From assembly GCA_900473685.1 (NCBI GenBank), contig UCNE01000009.1, positions 361,277-425,276 on the forward strand: a DNA stretch of 64,000 bases, given 5' to 3'. Below the pieces are notes generated by a model. It was not told the DNA's origin. It saw nothing but the letters and a program-made list of their open reading frames with translations, and did not search any database. Below, in pieces: positions 27,325 through 35,630 of this stretch. Numbering within the stretch: position 1 is the stretch's first letter; each line of letters starts with the position of its first letter. Position numbers and translations under genes: made by a program. This stretch comes from Hyphomicrobiales bacterium (lineage in GTDB: Bacteria > Pseudomonadota > Alphaproteobacteria > Rhizobiales > Rhizobiaceae).

Positions 27325-27749
27325 TCAAATACACGCTTGCCTGTGACAACGGCCATTCGTTCGAGGGATGGTTTTCTTCGAGCGCCGATTTCGACGGTCA
27401 GGCGGAGCGCGGGCTGGTGTCCTGTCCCGTCTGCGGTTCGGCCAAGGTGGGCAAGGAGTTGATGGCGCCTTCAGTCTCGACGGCCCGCAAGAAGGACGAG
27501 ACCAAGGTGCTGATGATGGATCAGGCCCGCAAGGAAGCGGTCGCCAAGATCCGTGAACTGGTCACGTCCATTCGCGAAAATGCCGAGGACGTCGGGACCA
27601 AGTTTCCCGAGGAAGCCCGCAAGATTCACTATGGCGAGGCCGAGCAACGCGGTTTGATCGGCCAGGCGACGGTCGACGAGGCCAAGGCCTTGCTGGAGGA
27701 AGGCATCGAGATTGCCGCCCTGCCGGTGCTGCCCGACGATGTGAACTGA
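27321..27749 (+). CDS. DUF1178 family protein
   Basis: A 142-residue DUF1178 protein: YTLACDNGHSFEGWFSSSADFD at the N-terminus (in two blocks), then LVSCPVCGSAKVGKELMAP with a CxxC, and EARKIHYGEAEQRGLIGQAT near the C-terminus. The function is unknown; the cysteine/histidine pattern suggests metal binding. The start is a TTG that overlaps the stop of the nitrilase (TTGA), so its translation is probably coupled. Confidence 0.9.
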   Translation: MIKYTLACDNGHSFEGWFSSSADFDGQAERGLVSCPVCGSAKVGKELMAPSVSTARKKDETKVLMMDQARKEAVAKIRELVTSIRENAEDVGTKFPEEARKIHYGEAEQRGLIGQATVDEAKALLEEGIEIAALPVLPDDVN

Positions 27750-27750
27750 G

Positions 27751-28335
27751 ATGGCGGCCGGGCAATATCGTCTGGCCATCTACAATTTCGGCCTGCATGT
27801 CGGGCCTGAAGGCGATCCCCGTGTCGACGGTTTCGTCTCGCGCGAACCGGCCAATTTCGAGGCGGCGTCGCGGGCGTCCGGTTTCATCGGCCGCTCCGGT
27901 TATCGCGGCGTGCCGGGACCACGTAGCTGGGGCCGACAGATTTTTCCTCGTTTTATCGACGGTAGCGGTTTCGACAGCGCGCCATCGTCGTTGTCGCTCT
28001 GGGCTGACATCGAATCCTTGATGGCGTTTTCGTACAATGGTGTTCATGCCGATGCGTTGAAACATGCGCGCAACTGGAACATCAAACCCAACTGGCCGCC
28101 GCTGGTGCTGTGGTGGACGGCGGAGCATGGTTTTCCCGACTGGTCCGATGGCGCTGGCCGGTTGGAATATCTGCATGATCACGGCGCTTCGCCGCGCGCT
28201 TTTACCTTCAAGGAGCCCTTCAGCGCCGATGGGCAGGCCTATGCGATCGACCGGGAAAAAGTCCGGCGGCTCGCGCAGGAAAACAGCAAGGGGCAGGCCG
28301 ATTTGCTCGCCCATGTGCTGACGTTGAAAGTTTAG
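27751..28335 (+). CDS. DUF3291 domain-containing protein
   Basis: A 194-residue DUF3291 protein of the dimeric alpha/beta-barrel type, related in fold to antibiotic biosynthesis monooxygenases. Family blocks are YRLAIYNFGLHVGP, SLSLWADIESLMAFSYNGVH and WNIKPNWPPLVLWW. The function is unknown. It starts one base after the DUF1178 stop, last gene of the comF-grxC-nitrilase operon. Its stop codon lies at the edge of an imperfect direct repeat. Confidence 0.88.
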   Translation: MAAGQYRLAIYNFGLHVGPEGDPRVDGFVSREPANFEAASRASGFIGRSGYRGVPGPRSWGRQIFPRFIDGSGFDSAPSSLSLWADIESLMAFSYNGVHADALKHARNWNIKPNWPPLVLWWTAEHGFPDWSDGAGRLEYLHDHGASPRAFTFKEPFSADGQAYAIDREKVRRLAQENSKGQADLLAHVLTLKV

Positions 28336-28391
28336 CATAGAGGCAAACGGCGGGGATGATGGCGTGCGGGTTTATTGAAGGCGCTTCATCC
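28330..28391. repeat. Imperfect direct repeat copy A
   Basis: About 50-60 bases starting at the DUF3291 stop (GTTTAGCAT) and running through GGCGGGGATGATGGCGTGC into the last codons of the minus-strand gene. It matches 29116-29177 (GTCTAGCAT, GGCGGGGATTATGCCGTGC, TTTATTGA) at roughly three quarters of positions, with an offset of 786 bases. Confidence 0.6.
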
Positions 28392-28722
28392 AGTCATCCG
28401 GGGTTTTGACTGTCCATTCCTTATATTGCTCGTAGGTCAGCCTGCCTTCCGCAATGGCATTTATAAGAAGTGCGCATACATTGGCGATGGCCTCGGATGC
28501 CGGCACCGTATTCATTGATTCAACCTCTTTCCGCAGAGCCCCTAAAGTCGGATCGTCAAAGTCGGATATGCAGGCGGTTATGCGATCGTGGCGGAGGAGG
28601 GGACGCGCTTTCAGGCGTCCGAATGACCAGTTCCATTGCTCCTTAGTGAATGCTTCGGCACTCGCCGGAAAGGATAGGGCGAAGCAAAACATACTGATGA
28701 TCAAGCTGGCTGAACGTGCCAA
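28372..28722 (-). CDS. Small exported protein of unknown function
   Basis: About 116 residues with a probable signal peptide (SLIISMFCFALSFPASAEA) and a mature domain ending YEQYKEWTVKTPDDWMKRLQ, with two cysteines that could form a disulfide. The TTG at 28722 follows GAGGG by 8 bases and gives a proper signal peptide; a TTG at 28809 is the alternative. I do not recognise a family. The gene lies alone between two copies of a direct repeat and next to a palindromic element, so it looks acquired. Confidence 0.6.
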   Translation of the reverse strand: MARSASLIISMFCFALSFPASAEAFTKEQWNWSFGRLKARPLLRHDRITACISDFDDPTLGALRKEVESMNTVPASEAIANVCALLINAIAEGRLTYEQYKEWTVKTPDDWMKRLQ

Positions 28723-28904
28723 TATAATTCCCTCAACAACAGCTATACGTTGTATTGGCGATGTTACGTTGTCGAGGGTTTTGACTGCTGAACGATTGGG
28801 TGTTGGCAATCTTGTTTACTGAAAGCTTAAACGGGGTCGATCTGCCCGGCGATTGTCGATTAGGCCGAGGCTTTGCCGGGCGGTGCCAACTGACATGAAG
28901 GCTA

Positions 28905-29020
28905 CAGCGTTCTGTCTGGCCCTGGCCGGTAACCGGGCGACGTCAGAGCGTGAAAGAGCCTCTTGCGCCGTAGACGCGGCGCTGCTGGATCCCCACAACA
29001 AGAGTGAGGAGCCGGTTGAT
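28905..29020. repeat. Rhizobial intergenic palindromic element, degenerate copy 2
   Basis: Shares the core GCGCCGTAGACGCGGCGCTG and the GATCCCCACAACAAGAGTGAGGA end with the elements at 7653-7800 and 52334-52462. The left end (GGCCCTGGCCGGTAACCGGGC) is diverged. Reading frames across it are not supported as genes. The stretch 28723-29277 holds nothing else I can support apart from the second direct repeat. Confidence 0.65.
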
Positions 29021-29115
29021 TGTTTACGATAGACACGGCCTTGTAGAAAAACCAATTGTCAAAGAACGGAACGGCCCCAGGATGTGATTTTCTCCACTCG
29101 GCTCGATCCATTTCA

Positions 29116-29177
29116 GTCTAGCATGGCGGGATGGGGCGGGGATTATGCCGTGCAGATTTATTGAGCAGCCCCGGCGG
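29116..29177. repeat. Imperfect direct repeat copy B
   Basis: Partner of 28330-28391. As in copy A, the shared sequence ends at a minus-strand CAA-TAA (Gln-stop), which in copy A terminates the small exported protein. In copy B no gene is attached. Confidence 0.6.
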
Positions 29178-29277
29178 GCGTCAGACTTCCGCGTCGCAGG
29201 AAAGACCGCCGTACTCTTTTAATTCAACGGCTTGATCCCCATCTGCGGGCCGTATGCAGAATGGAGTTTCGAGACTG

Positions 29278-29844
29278 ATGGATTTTTCCGACCTTCGCTT
29301 TCCGACCGATCGCCTTGAAATCCGGCGGTTCGCACCCGCCGATTTTGAGGCGTTCCAAGCGTATCACAGCCTGCCGGAGGTCTACCGTTATCTCTATGCC
29401 GAGCCGCTCGATGATGCTGAGGCGGTGGAAAAATTCGAGAAGGCGAGGGTACCCAGGCTTCGCAAGAATGGCGATTGCGCCGTGTTTGCGGTGGAGCGGC
29501 GTGAGGACGGAGCGGTCGTTGGCGAAGTGGTGCTGAAGCTTGAAAGCGCGATCGCCCGGCAGGTCGAGGTCGGCTATATTTTCAATCCGGCCTTTGCGGG
29601 CAAGGGCTATGCCACCGAAGCGATGCGGGCGATCCTGGATTTCGCGTTTTCGACGCTGAACTTCCACCGGGCTTTTGCCCGGCTCGATGCCGCCAATGCC
29701 GGATCGGTCGGAGTTGTCGAGCGGCTGGGCATGCGGCGCGAGGCGCATCTGATCCAGAACGACCAGTTCAACGGCATCTGGGGCGACGAGTTCATCTATG
29801 CGCTGCTCAGGGACGAATGGATGGCCCGGCAGGACGGCGTCTGA
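29278..29844 (+). CDS. GNAT family N-acetyltransferase (RimJ/RimL-like)
   Basis: A 188-residue acetyltransferase of the RimJ/RimL type: FPTDRLEIRRFAPADFEAF at the N-terminus, VEVGYIFNPAFAGKGYATEAM with the acetyl-CoA loop, and RAFARLDAANAGSVGVVERLGMRREAHL. Proteins of this group acetylate N-terminal residues or small molecules; the substrate is unknown. The ATG at 29278 matches the usual family start; an ATG at 29254 adds eight residues. It stands between the DUF3291 operon and ubiG, convergent with ubiG. Confidence 0.9.
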   Translation: MDFSDLRFPTDRLEIRRFAPADFEAFQAYHSLPEVYRYLYAEPLDDAEAVEKFEKARVPRLRKNGDCAVFAVERREDGAVVGEVVLKLESAIARQVEVGYIFNPAFAGKGYATEAMRAILDFAFSTLNFHRAFARLDAANAGSVGVVERLGMRREAHLIQNDQFNGIWGDEFIYALLRDEWMARQDGV

Positions 29845-29910
29845 AGATTTGCGTGCACCGTCTGCGCTCTCTCCCGCACATCAATCGCGGGAGAGGCGAG
29901 GGGATGCTGT

Positions 29911-30657
29911 TCAAGCCGGGCGCTTGGCGACGATCATGTAGTTGACGTCCATGTCCTTCGACAGGTTCCACTGGTTCGACAGCGGATTGAAGAAGACGCC
30001 GGTGCGGTCGGTCACCTCCATGCCGTTTGCCGTGATCGGTTTTTCCAGCTCTTCCGGGCGGACCAGCTTTTCATACTGGTGGGTGCCGCGCGGCAGCCAG
30101 CGCAGCACGTTTTCGGCGGCGAAGATGGCAAGTGCTGCTGCCTTCATCGTGCGGTTGATGGTGGCGACGAACATAAGACCGCCGGGGCGCACCATCGAGG
30201 CGCAGGTGCTCATGAAGAATTCGACGTCGGCAACGTGCTCGACCACCTCCATGTTGAGCACGACATCGAAGGTCTCGCCGGCTTCGGCAAGGGACTCGGC
30301 CGTAACGGCGCGGTAATCCACATTGACGCCGCTGCCGGCCGCGTGGGTCTTGGCAATCATGATGTTCTTTTCCGAGGCGTCGGCGCCGACGACATCGGCA
30401 CCCATACGGGCCATCGGCTCGGACAGGAGACCGCCGCCACAGCCGATATCGAGGATACGCAGGCCCTTCAACGGCTGCAATGCCTTGGCCTCGCGGCCAA
30501 AATTGTCCGAGACGCGGTCGCGGATGTAGGTGAGGCGGACCGGATTGAACTTGTGCAGCGGCCGGAATTTTCCTTTCGGATCCCACCACTCGGCGGCCAT
30601 GGCGGAAAACCGGTCGACTTCGGTCTGGTCGATGGTGCTGCGGGCCTGTTCGGTCAT
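29911..30657 (-). CDS. ubiG: Ubiquinone biosynthesis O-methyltransferase
   Basis: UbiG (248 aa) performs both O-methylations in ubiquinone synthesis at the inner membrane. [19 protein letters not shown] and [10 protein letters not shown] are the UbiG/Coq3 N-terminal blocks. [19 protein letters not shown] is the SAM loop, [17 protein letters not shown] motif II, and [19 protein letters not shown] the C-terminal signature. AAGGAG lies 8 bases before the ATG at 30657. The reading frame stays open far upstream, but that is antisense to the next SDR gene and not coding. Confidence 0.96.
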   Translation of the reverse strand: MTEQARSTIDQTEVDRFSAMAAEWWDPKGKFRPLHKFNPVRLTYIRDRVSDNFGREAKALQPLKGLRILDIGCGGGLLSEPMARMGADVVGADASEKNIMIAKTHAAGSGVNVDYRAVTAESLAEAGETFDVVLNMEVVEHVADVEFFMSTCASMVRPGGLMFVATINRTMKAAALAIFAAENVLRWLPRGTHQYEKLVRPEELEKPITANGMEVTDRTGVFFNPLSNQWNLSKDMDVNYMIVAKRPA

Positions 30658-30756
30658 GGTTGGAACTCCTTGGATCATACCTCTGGTGAAGTCGGATGAT
30701 CGGCCGTGAATGTCAAGGGTTGGCAGTGTCGCGCCGCGATTGACGGGCAGCTTTAC

Positions 30757-30797
30757 CCTCCCCTTGAGGGGGGAGGGGCGGAGCGCAGCCCCGTGGA
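30757..30797. repeat. Short intergenic palindrome
   Basis: CCCTCCCC-TTGAG-GGGGGAGGGG followed by CGGAGCGCAGCCCCG, between ubiG and an SDR gene. It is a GC-rich hairpin of the kind found between genes in rhizobia. The surrounding 30658-30929 holds no gene I can support. Confidence 0.55.
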
Positions 30798-30929
30798 TTT
30801 TGTGCGCGTTTCGCCAAATCCTCCGGGCACCGGCCCCACCTCGCCGGTAACGCAAACCGGTGTATCCGTGATGGGACAAGAAGAGTGTGCCACGGTTTTG
30901 AGGGCCGGGGATTTGCGGGGATAATTTTT

Positions 30930-31700
30930 TCAGGTTTTGTTGATCGAGACACCGCCATCGACGAGCATGGCGGTACCGGTGGTGAAGCTTGAGGCATCCG
31001 AGGCGAGATAGAGGACGGACTGTGCGATTTCCTCCGGTTTTGCCATACGTTTCAAGGCGTGGATGCCTTCGACGAAGGCAAGAACCTCGGGTCCGGCGCC
31101 GGGTGCGTTGGTAAAACTCGCCGGCGTATCGGTGCCGCCGGGGAGGATGGCATTGACGCGAATGCCCTGAGGTCCGAGCTCCGTTGCGAGACTTTTTGTC
31201 AAGCCGATCATCCCCGCTTTTGCAGCGGCATAGGCGCTGGTGTTCGGCATGCCCGCTGTATGGCCGACGAAGCTGGAGGTGAAAATCAGCGAGCCAGCGC
31301 CGCGCGCCTTCATCGCAGGCACCTGATATCTGGCGCCGAAGAAGGCAGCGGTCAGATTGGTTTCGATGGTTTCCAGCCATCCGGCGGTTGAGAGGTCTTC
31401 AATCGGGGCCATCTCGCCGGTGGTGCCGGCATTGTTGAAGGCGATGTCGAGGCCGCCGAATGTTGCCGTTGCGGTTTCGACCAGAACGCGATTGTGGACT
31501 TCGTCGCGGACGTCGCCATCGATGGCGACAGCCTTGCCGCCTTCGGCCTCGATCTCCGCAACAAGTTCATCCAGTGCGGCACGGCGGCGGCCGGAGAGAA
31601 CGAGGCTTGCCCCTTCGTGGGCGAACAGTTTTGCGGTGGCCCGGCCAATGCCGGAACTGGCGCCGGTGACGATGGCGACCTTGTTGGAAAGCATTGACAT
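30930..31700 (-). CDS. SDR family oxidoreductase (classical, glucose 1-dehydrogenase-like)
   Basis: A 256-residue classical [22 protein letters not shown] (cofactor), [34 protein letters not shown] (Ser and Tyr-x3-Lys), [17 protein letters not shown] and the C-terminal [22 protein letters not shown]. The substrate is unknown. AAAGGAG lies 8 bases before the ATG at 31700. A copy of an SDR 3' end lies 880 bases away, beyond this gene's 5' end, suggesting it replaced or was inserted beside a relative. Confidence 0.92.
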   Translation of the reverse strand: MSMLSNKVAIVTGASSGIGRATAKLFAHEGASLVLSGRRRAALDELVAEIEAEGGKAVAIDGDVRDEVHNRVLVETATATFGGLDIAFNNAGTTGEMAPIEDLSTAGWLETIETNLTAAFFGARYQVPAMKARGAGSLIFTSSFVGHTAGMPNTSAYAAAKAGMIGLTKSLATELGPQGIRVNAILPGGTDTPASFTNAPGAGPEVLAFVEGIHALKRMAKPEEIAQSVLYLASDASSFTTGTAMLVDGGVSINKT

Positions 31701-31811
31701 GATGGAAACTCCTTTGGGTTGCGGAAGGTTCAATCGCAGCATGAGCGGACCGCCGCCACCCGATTCCTGCCTGCCTTTGGCTTCCGGCTGGCGAAGGGGG
31801 GAAGAGTTTTT

Positions 31812-31852
31812 ACGCGGCTTTGATCGAGACACCGCTGCGGGCGGGCATGGCG
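31812..31852 (-). pseudogene. Relic 3' tail of an SDR gene
   Basis: On the minus strand this encodes AM-PARSGVSIKAA-stop, matching [17 protein letters not shown] at the end of the intact SDR. The 15-base TGATCGAGACACCGC is identical at 30941-30955 and 31821-31835, offset exactly 880 bases, with 12 of the next 17 bases also matching. No upstream part of the relic gene remains; the response regulator gene ends at 31865, directly next to it. Confidence 0.7.
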
Positions 31853-31864
31853 CGTTGGCAAAAC

Positions 31865-32254
31865 TCATGCATGGAGAGCACGGACGGCGGCAACGAGGCG
31901 CTTCAGATCGGTTGGTTTCCCGAGATTGGTAATGTCCGCAAGCACGGCATGGCGTGACAGCTCGGCGGCGCTGCTGGCGCTGGCGAGGACAAAGGGTACG
32001 CCCAGCGTCTTTAATTGAAGGGCAACAGGTGTGACTTTGTCTCTGCCAAGATTGAAATCGAGGACGGCGGCATCGGGGCATTCGCTGGTCAGCAAATCAA
32101 GGGCATCCCGGACGGAGGCCGCGGGTCCCAGGACCCGGAAGCCGCCATCGGTCAACGCGGCCTCCAGTTCCATTGCCAGGAACACTTCGTCTTCCACGAC
32201 AAGAACGCACCCCTTATGTTCGGTATCTCCCATAAGGTTGCACATTGTCATCAC
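31865..32254 (-). CDS. Single-domain response regulator
   Basis: A 129-residue receiver domain without an output domain. CVLVVEDEVFLAME has the acidic pocket, DAAVLDFNLG the phospho-accepting Asp near residue 65, and TNLGKPTDLKRL the conserved Lys. Stand-alone receivers of this sort pair with HWE kinases in rhizobia. The ATG overlaps the kinase stop (ATGA), so the two are certainly co-expressed. Confidence 0.92.
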   Translation of the reverse strand: MMTMCNLMGDTEHKGCVLVVEDEVFLAMELEAALTDGGFRVLGPAASVRDALDLLTSECPDAAVLDFNLGRDKVTPVALQLKTLGVPFVLASASSAAELSRHAVLADITNLGKPTDLKRLVAAVRALHA

Positions 32255-33228
32255 ACCGGTATTTTGAGTAAAGCGCTTAAACCAGCCGGGGCATAAATAA
32301 GTTCCACCTCGCCATGCAGTTGAGCGGAGGTTCCCTTGATTAGCTTCGTGCCATAGCCTTTCCGTTCAGGCGGTTTGACCGGTGGTCCGTTTATCTCGCG
32401 CCATTCGCAGCTCAGGTAGGTCTGTCCCTGCGGATCTGCCTGCAGTGCCCATTCGACGTGGACTTCGCCTCCGGGCACTGAAAAGGCACCGTATTTCGCG
32501 GCATTGGTCGTCAGTTCATGGAAAATCAGGCTGACTGAAAGCACCTTCGCGCTTTCCAGTTCAACGGCTGGACCGTTGCAGAGGAGGTGGTCGCCGCCCA
32601 ACTCGCCGACCGCCAGCCGCACGATGTCCTCAAAGTCCGCTGCGTCATTGGTCGCGGCTATTTCCTGGGCGCGGAACGTCGTTTCCAACCGTCCAAGCAG
32701 CGTTTCGCGATAATCACGTGCTGTGCGGTCTTCGATGCTGGTCTGCATTGCGATCGAGCGCACCACCGCGAACAGGTTGTTCATGCGATGCCGTGTTTCA
32801 GAAAGAATGAACTCCATTTCGGCATCGTGGCGCTGGCGGACTGTGATGTCATCGAAGAGGACGAGGATGTTCGTGCTGTTGTCATCCGGGTGGATGAGGC
32901 GGCGCGCGTCAACAAGGAAACTGCGCGGCCCGATCACCGGGAAGTCATGCTTCACCTCGAAGCCAATGACAGCGGCCGCTTTCGGGATCACAGACGAGAT
33001 CAGATTTTTCAGCTCAGTGATGTCCCACTGGCCGTCTCCAAGACTGAAAAAGTTTTCACCAAGGATATCGTCCCGCTCGATCTTGAAGGTTCTGATGAAG
33101 GCGTTGTTTGCCGTGCTCACGCAGAAATTCTGATCAAGGACCACGATGGGCTGCGTCATCGTATCGACGACGCCCTGTGCCTGGACGTGTCCGCTTTTGA
33201 GTAAGCGGTATAGGTCTTCCAGCATCAT
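32251..33228 (-). CDS. PAS domain-containing HWE-family sensor histidine kinase
   Basis: A 325-residue soluble kinase. The PAS domain is about residues 18-130 (MTQPIVVLDQNFCVSTANNAFIRTF, in two blocks). SETRHRMNNLFAVVRSIAMQ carries the phospho-acceptor His of the HWE/HisKA_2 type, LIFHELTTNAAKYGAFS the N-box, and LSCEWRE the W-x-E signature. KGYGTKLIKG stands for the G-box. There is no membrane segment, so it senses a cytoplasmic signal such as light, redox or a ligand. Operon with the single-domain regulator. Confidence 0.92.
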   Translation of the reverse strand: MMLEDLYRLLKSGHVQAQGVVDTMTQPIVVLDQNFCVSTANNAFIRTFKIERDDILGENFFSLGDGQWDITELKNLISSVIPKAAAVIGFEVKHDFPVIGPRSFLVDARRLIHPDDNSTNILVLFDDITVRQRHDAEMEFILSETRHRMNNLFAVVRSIAMQTSIEDRTARDYRETLLGRLETTFRAQEIAATNDAADFEDIVRLAVGELGGDHLLCNGPAVELESAKVLSVSLIFHELTTNAAKYGAFSVPGGEVHVEWALQADPQGQTYLSCEWREINGPPVKPPERKGYGTKLIKGTSAQLHGEVELIYAPAGLSALLKIPV

Positions 33229-33443
33229 TTCTGTTCATCTTCCAGAGCAACGATGTCGGGCCGATCCGCTGTTTGTTCGCACCGGCCTTGAGTTGCTTAA
33301 GTTGGATCTCAACAGAAAGACTAGGACTCTGCTCCATTTTGAAAAGGGCTCTGCGTTGCCGTTTTGGTGGATTTCGTCGTTGGATGGCGCCGCCACCCGT
33401 TTCCTGCACGAAAGACAGTCGTCGGCAAGGGGTGGCGGACGCC

Positions 33444-33605
33444 CTAGAGTTTCATTTTGTCCAGACGAAGGGTCGTTGCCGAGGATAGCCGATGTGCGAG
33501 CGATGAGGATTGCGATCCGGAATACTGGATCAGCGGGATCAGGACGATCACCAGAACAAGAATGGCGATGTAGAGCAATCCAAGAGGAATTCGGCGCGCT
33601 TTCAA
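33444..33605 (-). CDS. Possible small membrane protein
   Basis: A 53-codon frame: a basic start (KARR), one long hydrophobic helix (IPLGLLYIAILVLVIVLIPLIQ, about residues 5-26) and a polar tail. The TTG at 33605 has GGAG 8 bases upstream. The positive-inside layout is what a real single-pass protein shows, but length and start codon make this uncertain. The rest of 33229-33876 holds no other gene I can support. Confidence 0.4.
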   Translation of the reverse strand: MKARRIPLGLLYIAILVLVIVLIPLIQYSGSQSSSLAHRLSSATTLRLDKMKL

Positions 33606-33876
33606 ACAGCAATCTCCGGTGTTGGCGGGAAAGGTGCCCGCCAATGCTGACAACAGCCTGAACGTGCAGCAGGAATGGGTCTCCCTCGCGTTTGCCCGAG
33701 GCTTGGGGGATGCTGCACCGCACGTTCAGGTTCCTGTCAGAAAACCGGACCAGATGTCCCGTCTTGGAGACGGCTGCAGCACGGTGCCCGGCAAACGGAC
33801 CGTGGCTGGCGGTTGGGGCAACGACCGGAATTGTTGCAGCCGTCTTCCAGCCATTTGATGTTCTGCAGGAGTGTTC

Positions 33877-35520
33877 GTGTCCCTGGAAAGCCTACCAATC
33901 GCTAGCCCGCGCGTGCTGCGTCCTGCCATCGGCAGTGTGACGCTGAGCCTGATCGTGGCGCTCTATCTGACCTTTGTGACCAACCGGACCTTTTGGTCGA
34001 AGGCCGTGGACTATCTCGGCGCCCCGAGCTTTGCGGTGGTTCTGCTGGCGATCGGGCTTTTTGCGCTGTTTTCGGCAGTCTGCGTGGCGGTTTCGGTGAA
34101 ATACCTGACGAAGCCGTTTTTCATCCTGCTGATCATGATCGCCGCCGCCAGTTCGCGGTTCATGGATACCTTCGGCACCATTATCGACGTCGACATGATC
34201 CGCAACGCGGCGGAGACGACCGGATCGGAAGCCGGTCATCTGCTGACCGCAGGTTTCCTCACCCACATGCTGATCTTCGGGATCGTGCCGTCGTTGCTGA
34301 TCGTGTTCGTGCGCATCAGGCACCGGCCGTTCTTCCAGAAGTTCAAGCACAATCTCGTGCTGGTTCTCTGCCTGCTTGCCGTTTTCACCTCTGTCAGCAT
34401 TGCCAATGTGCGGACGTTTGCAGCCGCGATCCGCCAGCACCGCGATCTCGCCGCCACCGTCAATCCGGTCGCGCCGATCGTCAGTGCAGTGCGCTATGTC
34501 ATGGCGACCGGCGCGGACAGTAACATTACCGTTCAGCCGCTCGGTGCCGATGCGCGGGTGGTTGCGCCAATGCTGTCGGGAAAACCGCGCGTCACCATCA
34601 TCGTTGCCGGAGAAACGGCGCGGGCGGAGAATTTCTCGCTGGGTGGCTATGCCCGTGACACCAACCCGCTTCTGGCCCGCCAGGATATTCAATATTTTAC
34701 CGACACATCGAGCTGCGGAACGGCGACGGCGGTATCTCTGCCCTGCATGTTCTCGGTCTATACCCGCGCAAGCTACACACACCGCAAAGGGCTGGAAACC
34801 GAAAACCTGACGGACGTGCTCACCCATGCCGGCATCAAGGCCGAATGGTGGGAGAACAATACGGGCAGCAAAGGCGTTGCCGATCGCATCGCCTATACTT
34901 CGTTTTCCGACATCAACGATCCGCGCTTCTGCAAGAACAACGAATGCCTTGATGACGTCGCTCTTGACCGGCTGGGCGCCTGGCTTGACGGCATCAAGGG
35001 GGACAGCGTGCTGGTGATCCATCAGCTCGGCAGCCATGGGCCGGCTTATTACCTGCGCTATCCGGAGAAATTCCGCCGCTTCACGCCGGATTGCCGCACG
35101 GCCGAGCTTGGCAATTGTTCGCGCGAGGAGATCGTCAACGCCTATGACAATTCGATCCTCTATACCGACTACATTGTCTCAAGCGTCATCGACATGCTGA
35201 AGGCCCGCGAAGAGAAGATGGCGGGGTCGATGATCTATATGTCCGACCACGGCGAATCGCTCGGCGAAAACGGGCTTTACCTGCATGGCGCGCCCTATTT
35301 CATCGCGCCGTCGCAGCAGACCCATATTCCGTTTGTGCTGTGGACCGGCAAGGAGACCAGGGCCGGCATCGACCAGGCCTGCCTCAAGGCAACGGCCAAT
35401 GAGCCGCGATCGCATGACAACCTGTTCCACACGGTGCTGGGCCTGATGAACGTCGCCACCGGGGTTTACGACCCGGCGCTTGACGCCCTGGCCGCGTGCC
35501 GGACCAACGCCGCGTCGTAA
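33877..35520 (+). CDS. eptA: Lipid A phosphoethanolamine transferase (EptA family)
   Basis: A 547-residue inner-membrane enzyme that transfers phosphoethanolamine to lipid A, usually giving resistance to cationic peptides and polymyxin. About five N-terminal helices precede a periplasmic alkaline-phosphatase-like domain. VAGETARAENFSLGGYAR holds the catalytic Thr; SSCGTATAVSLPCMFS is the conserved disulfide/active-site block. MSDHGESLGENGLYLHGAPY carries the zinc-binding Asp and His residues. Several periplasmic cysteines (CKNNEC, CRTAELGNC) are as in the family. GTG 33877 has AGGAG at 5 bases. A two-component system follows directly. Confidence 0.93.
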   Translation: MSLESLPIASPRVLRPAIGSVTLSLIVALYLTFVTNRTFWSKAVDYLGAPSFAVVLLAIGLFALFSAVCVAVSVKYLTKPFFILLIMIAAASSRFMDTFGTIIDVDMIRNAAETTGSEAGHLLTAGFLTHMLIFGIVPSLLIVFVRIRHRPFFQKFKHNLVLVLCLLAVFTSVSIANVRTFAAAIRQHRDLAATVNPVAPIVSAVRYVMATGADSNITVQPLGADARVVAPMLSGKPRVTIIVAGETARAENFSLGGYARDTNPLLARQDIQYFTDTSSCGTATAVSLPCMFSVYTRASYTHRKGLETENLTDVLTHAGIKAEWWENNTGSKGVADRIAYTSFSDINDPRFCKNNECLDDVALDRLGAWLDGIKGDSVLVIHQLGSHGPAYYLRYPEKFRRFTPDCRTAELGNCSREEIVNAYDNSILYTDYIVSSVIDMLKAREEKMAGSMIYMSDHGESLGENGLYLHGAPYFIAPSQQTHIPFVLWTGKETRAGIDQACLKATANEPRSHDNLFHTVLGLMNVATGVYDPALDALAACRTNAAS

Positions 35521-35630
35521 GCGGCGAAACGGACGCTTCATTCTGGCAGCCCGCCTTGGGTCCTCCCGGGGCGGGTGTTTTGCCGTGTCATCAAAGCCGT
35601 TTGACGGCGCAGTCCAAAGAGGGAATAAGA

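Noticed and set aside
29182..29277. A minus-strand frame ending CDAEV-stop that looks like a protein C-terminus (VELKEYGGLSCDAEV)
   Set aside because: About 32 open codons are expected by chance in this composition, and I cannot place it in a family. It might be another relic tail, but the evidence is too weak.
30658..31380. Extension of the ubiG reading frame far upstream
   Set aside because: It is antiparallel-frame noise across the SDR gene region; the ubiG start with a strong ribosome site is at 30657.
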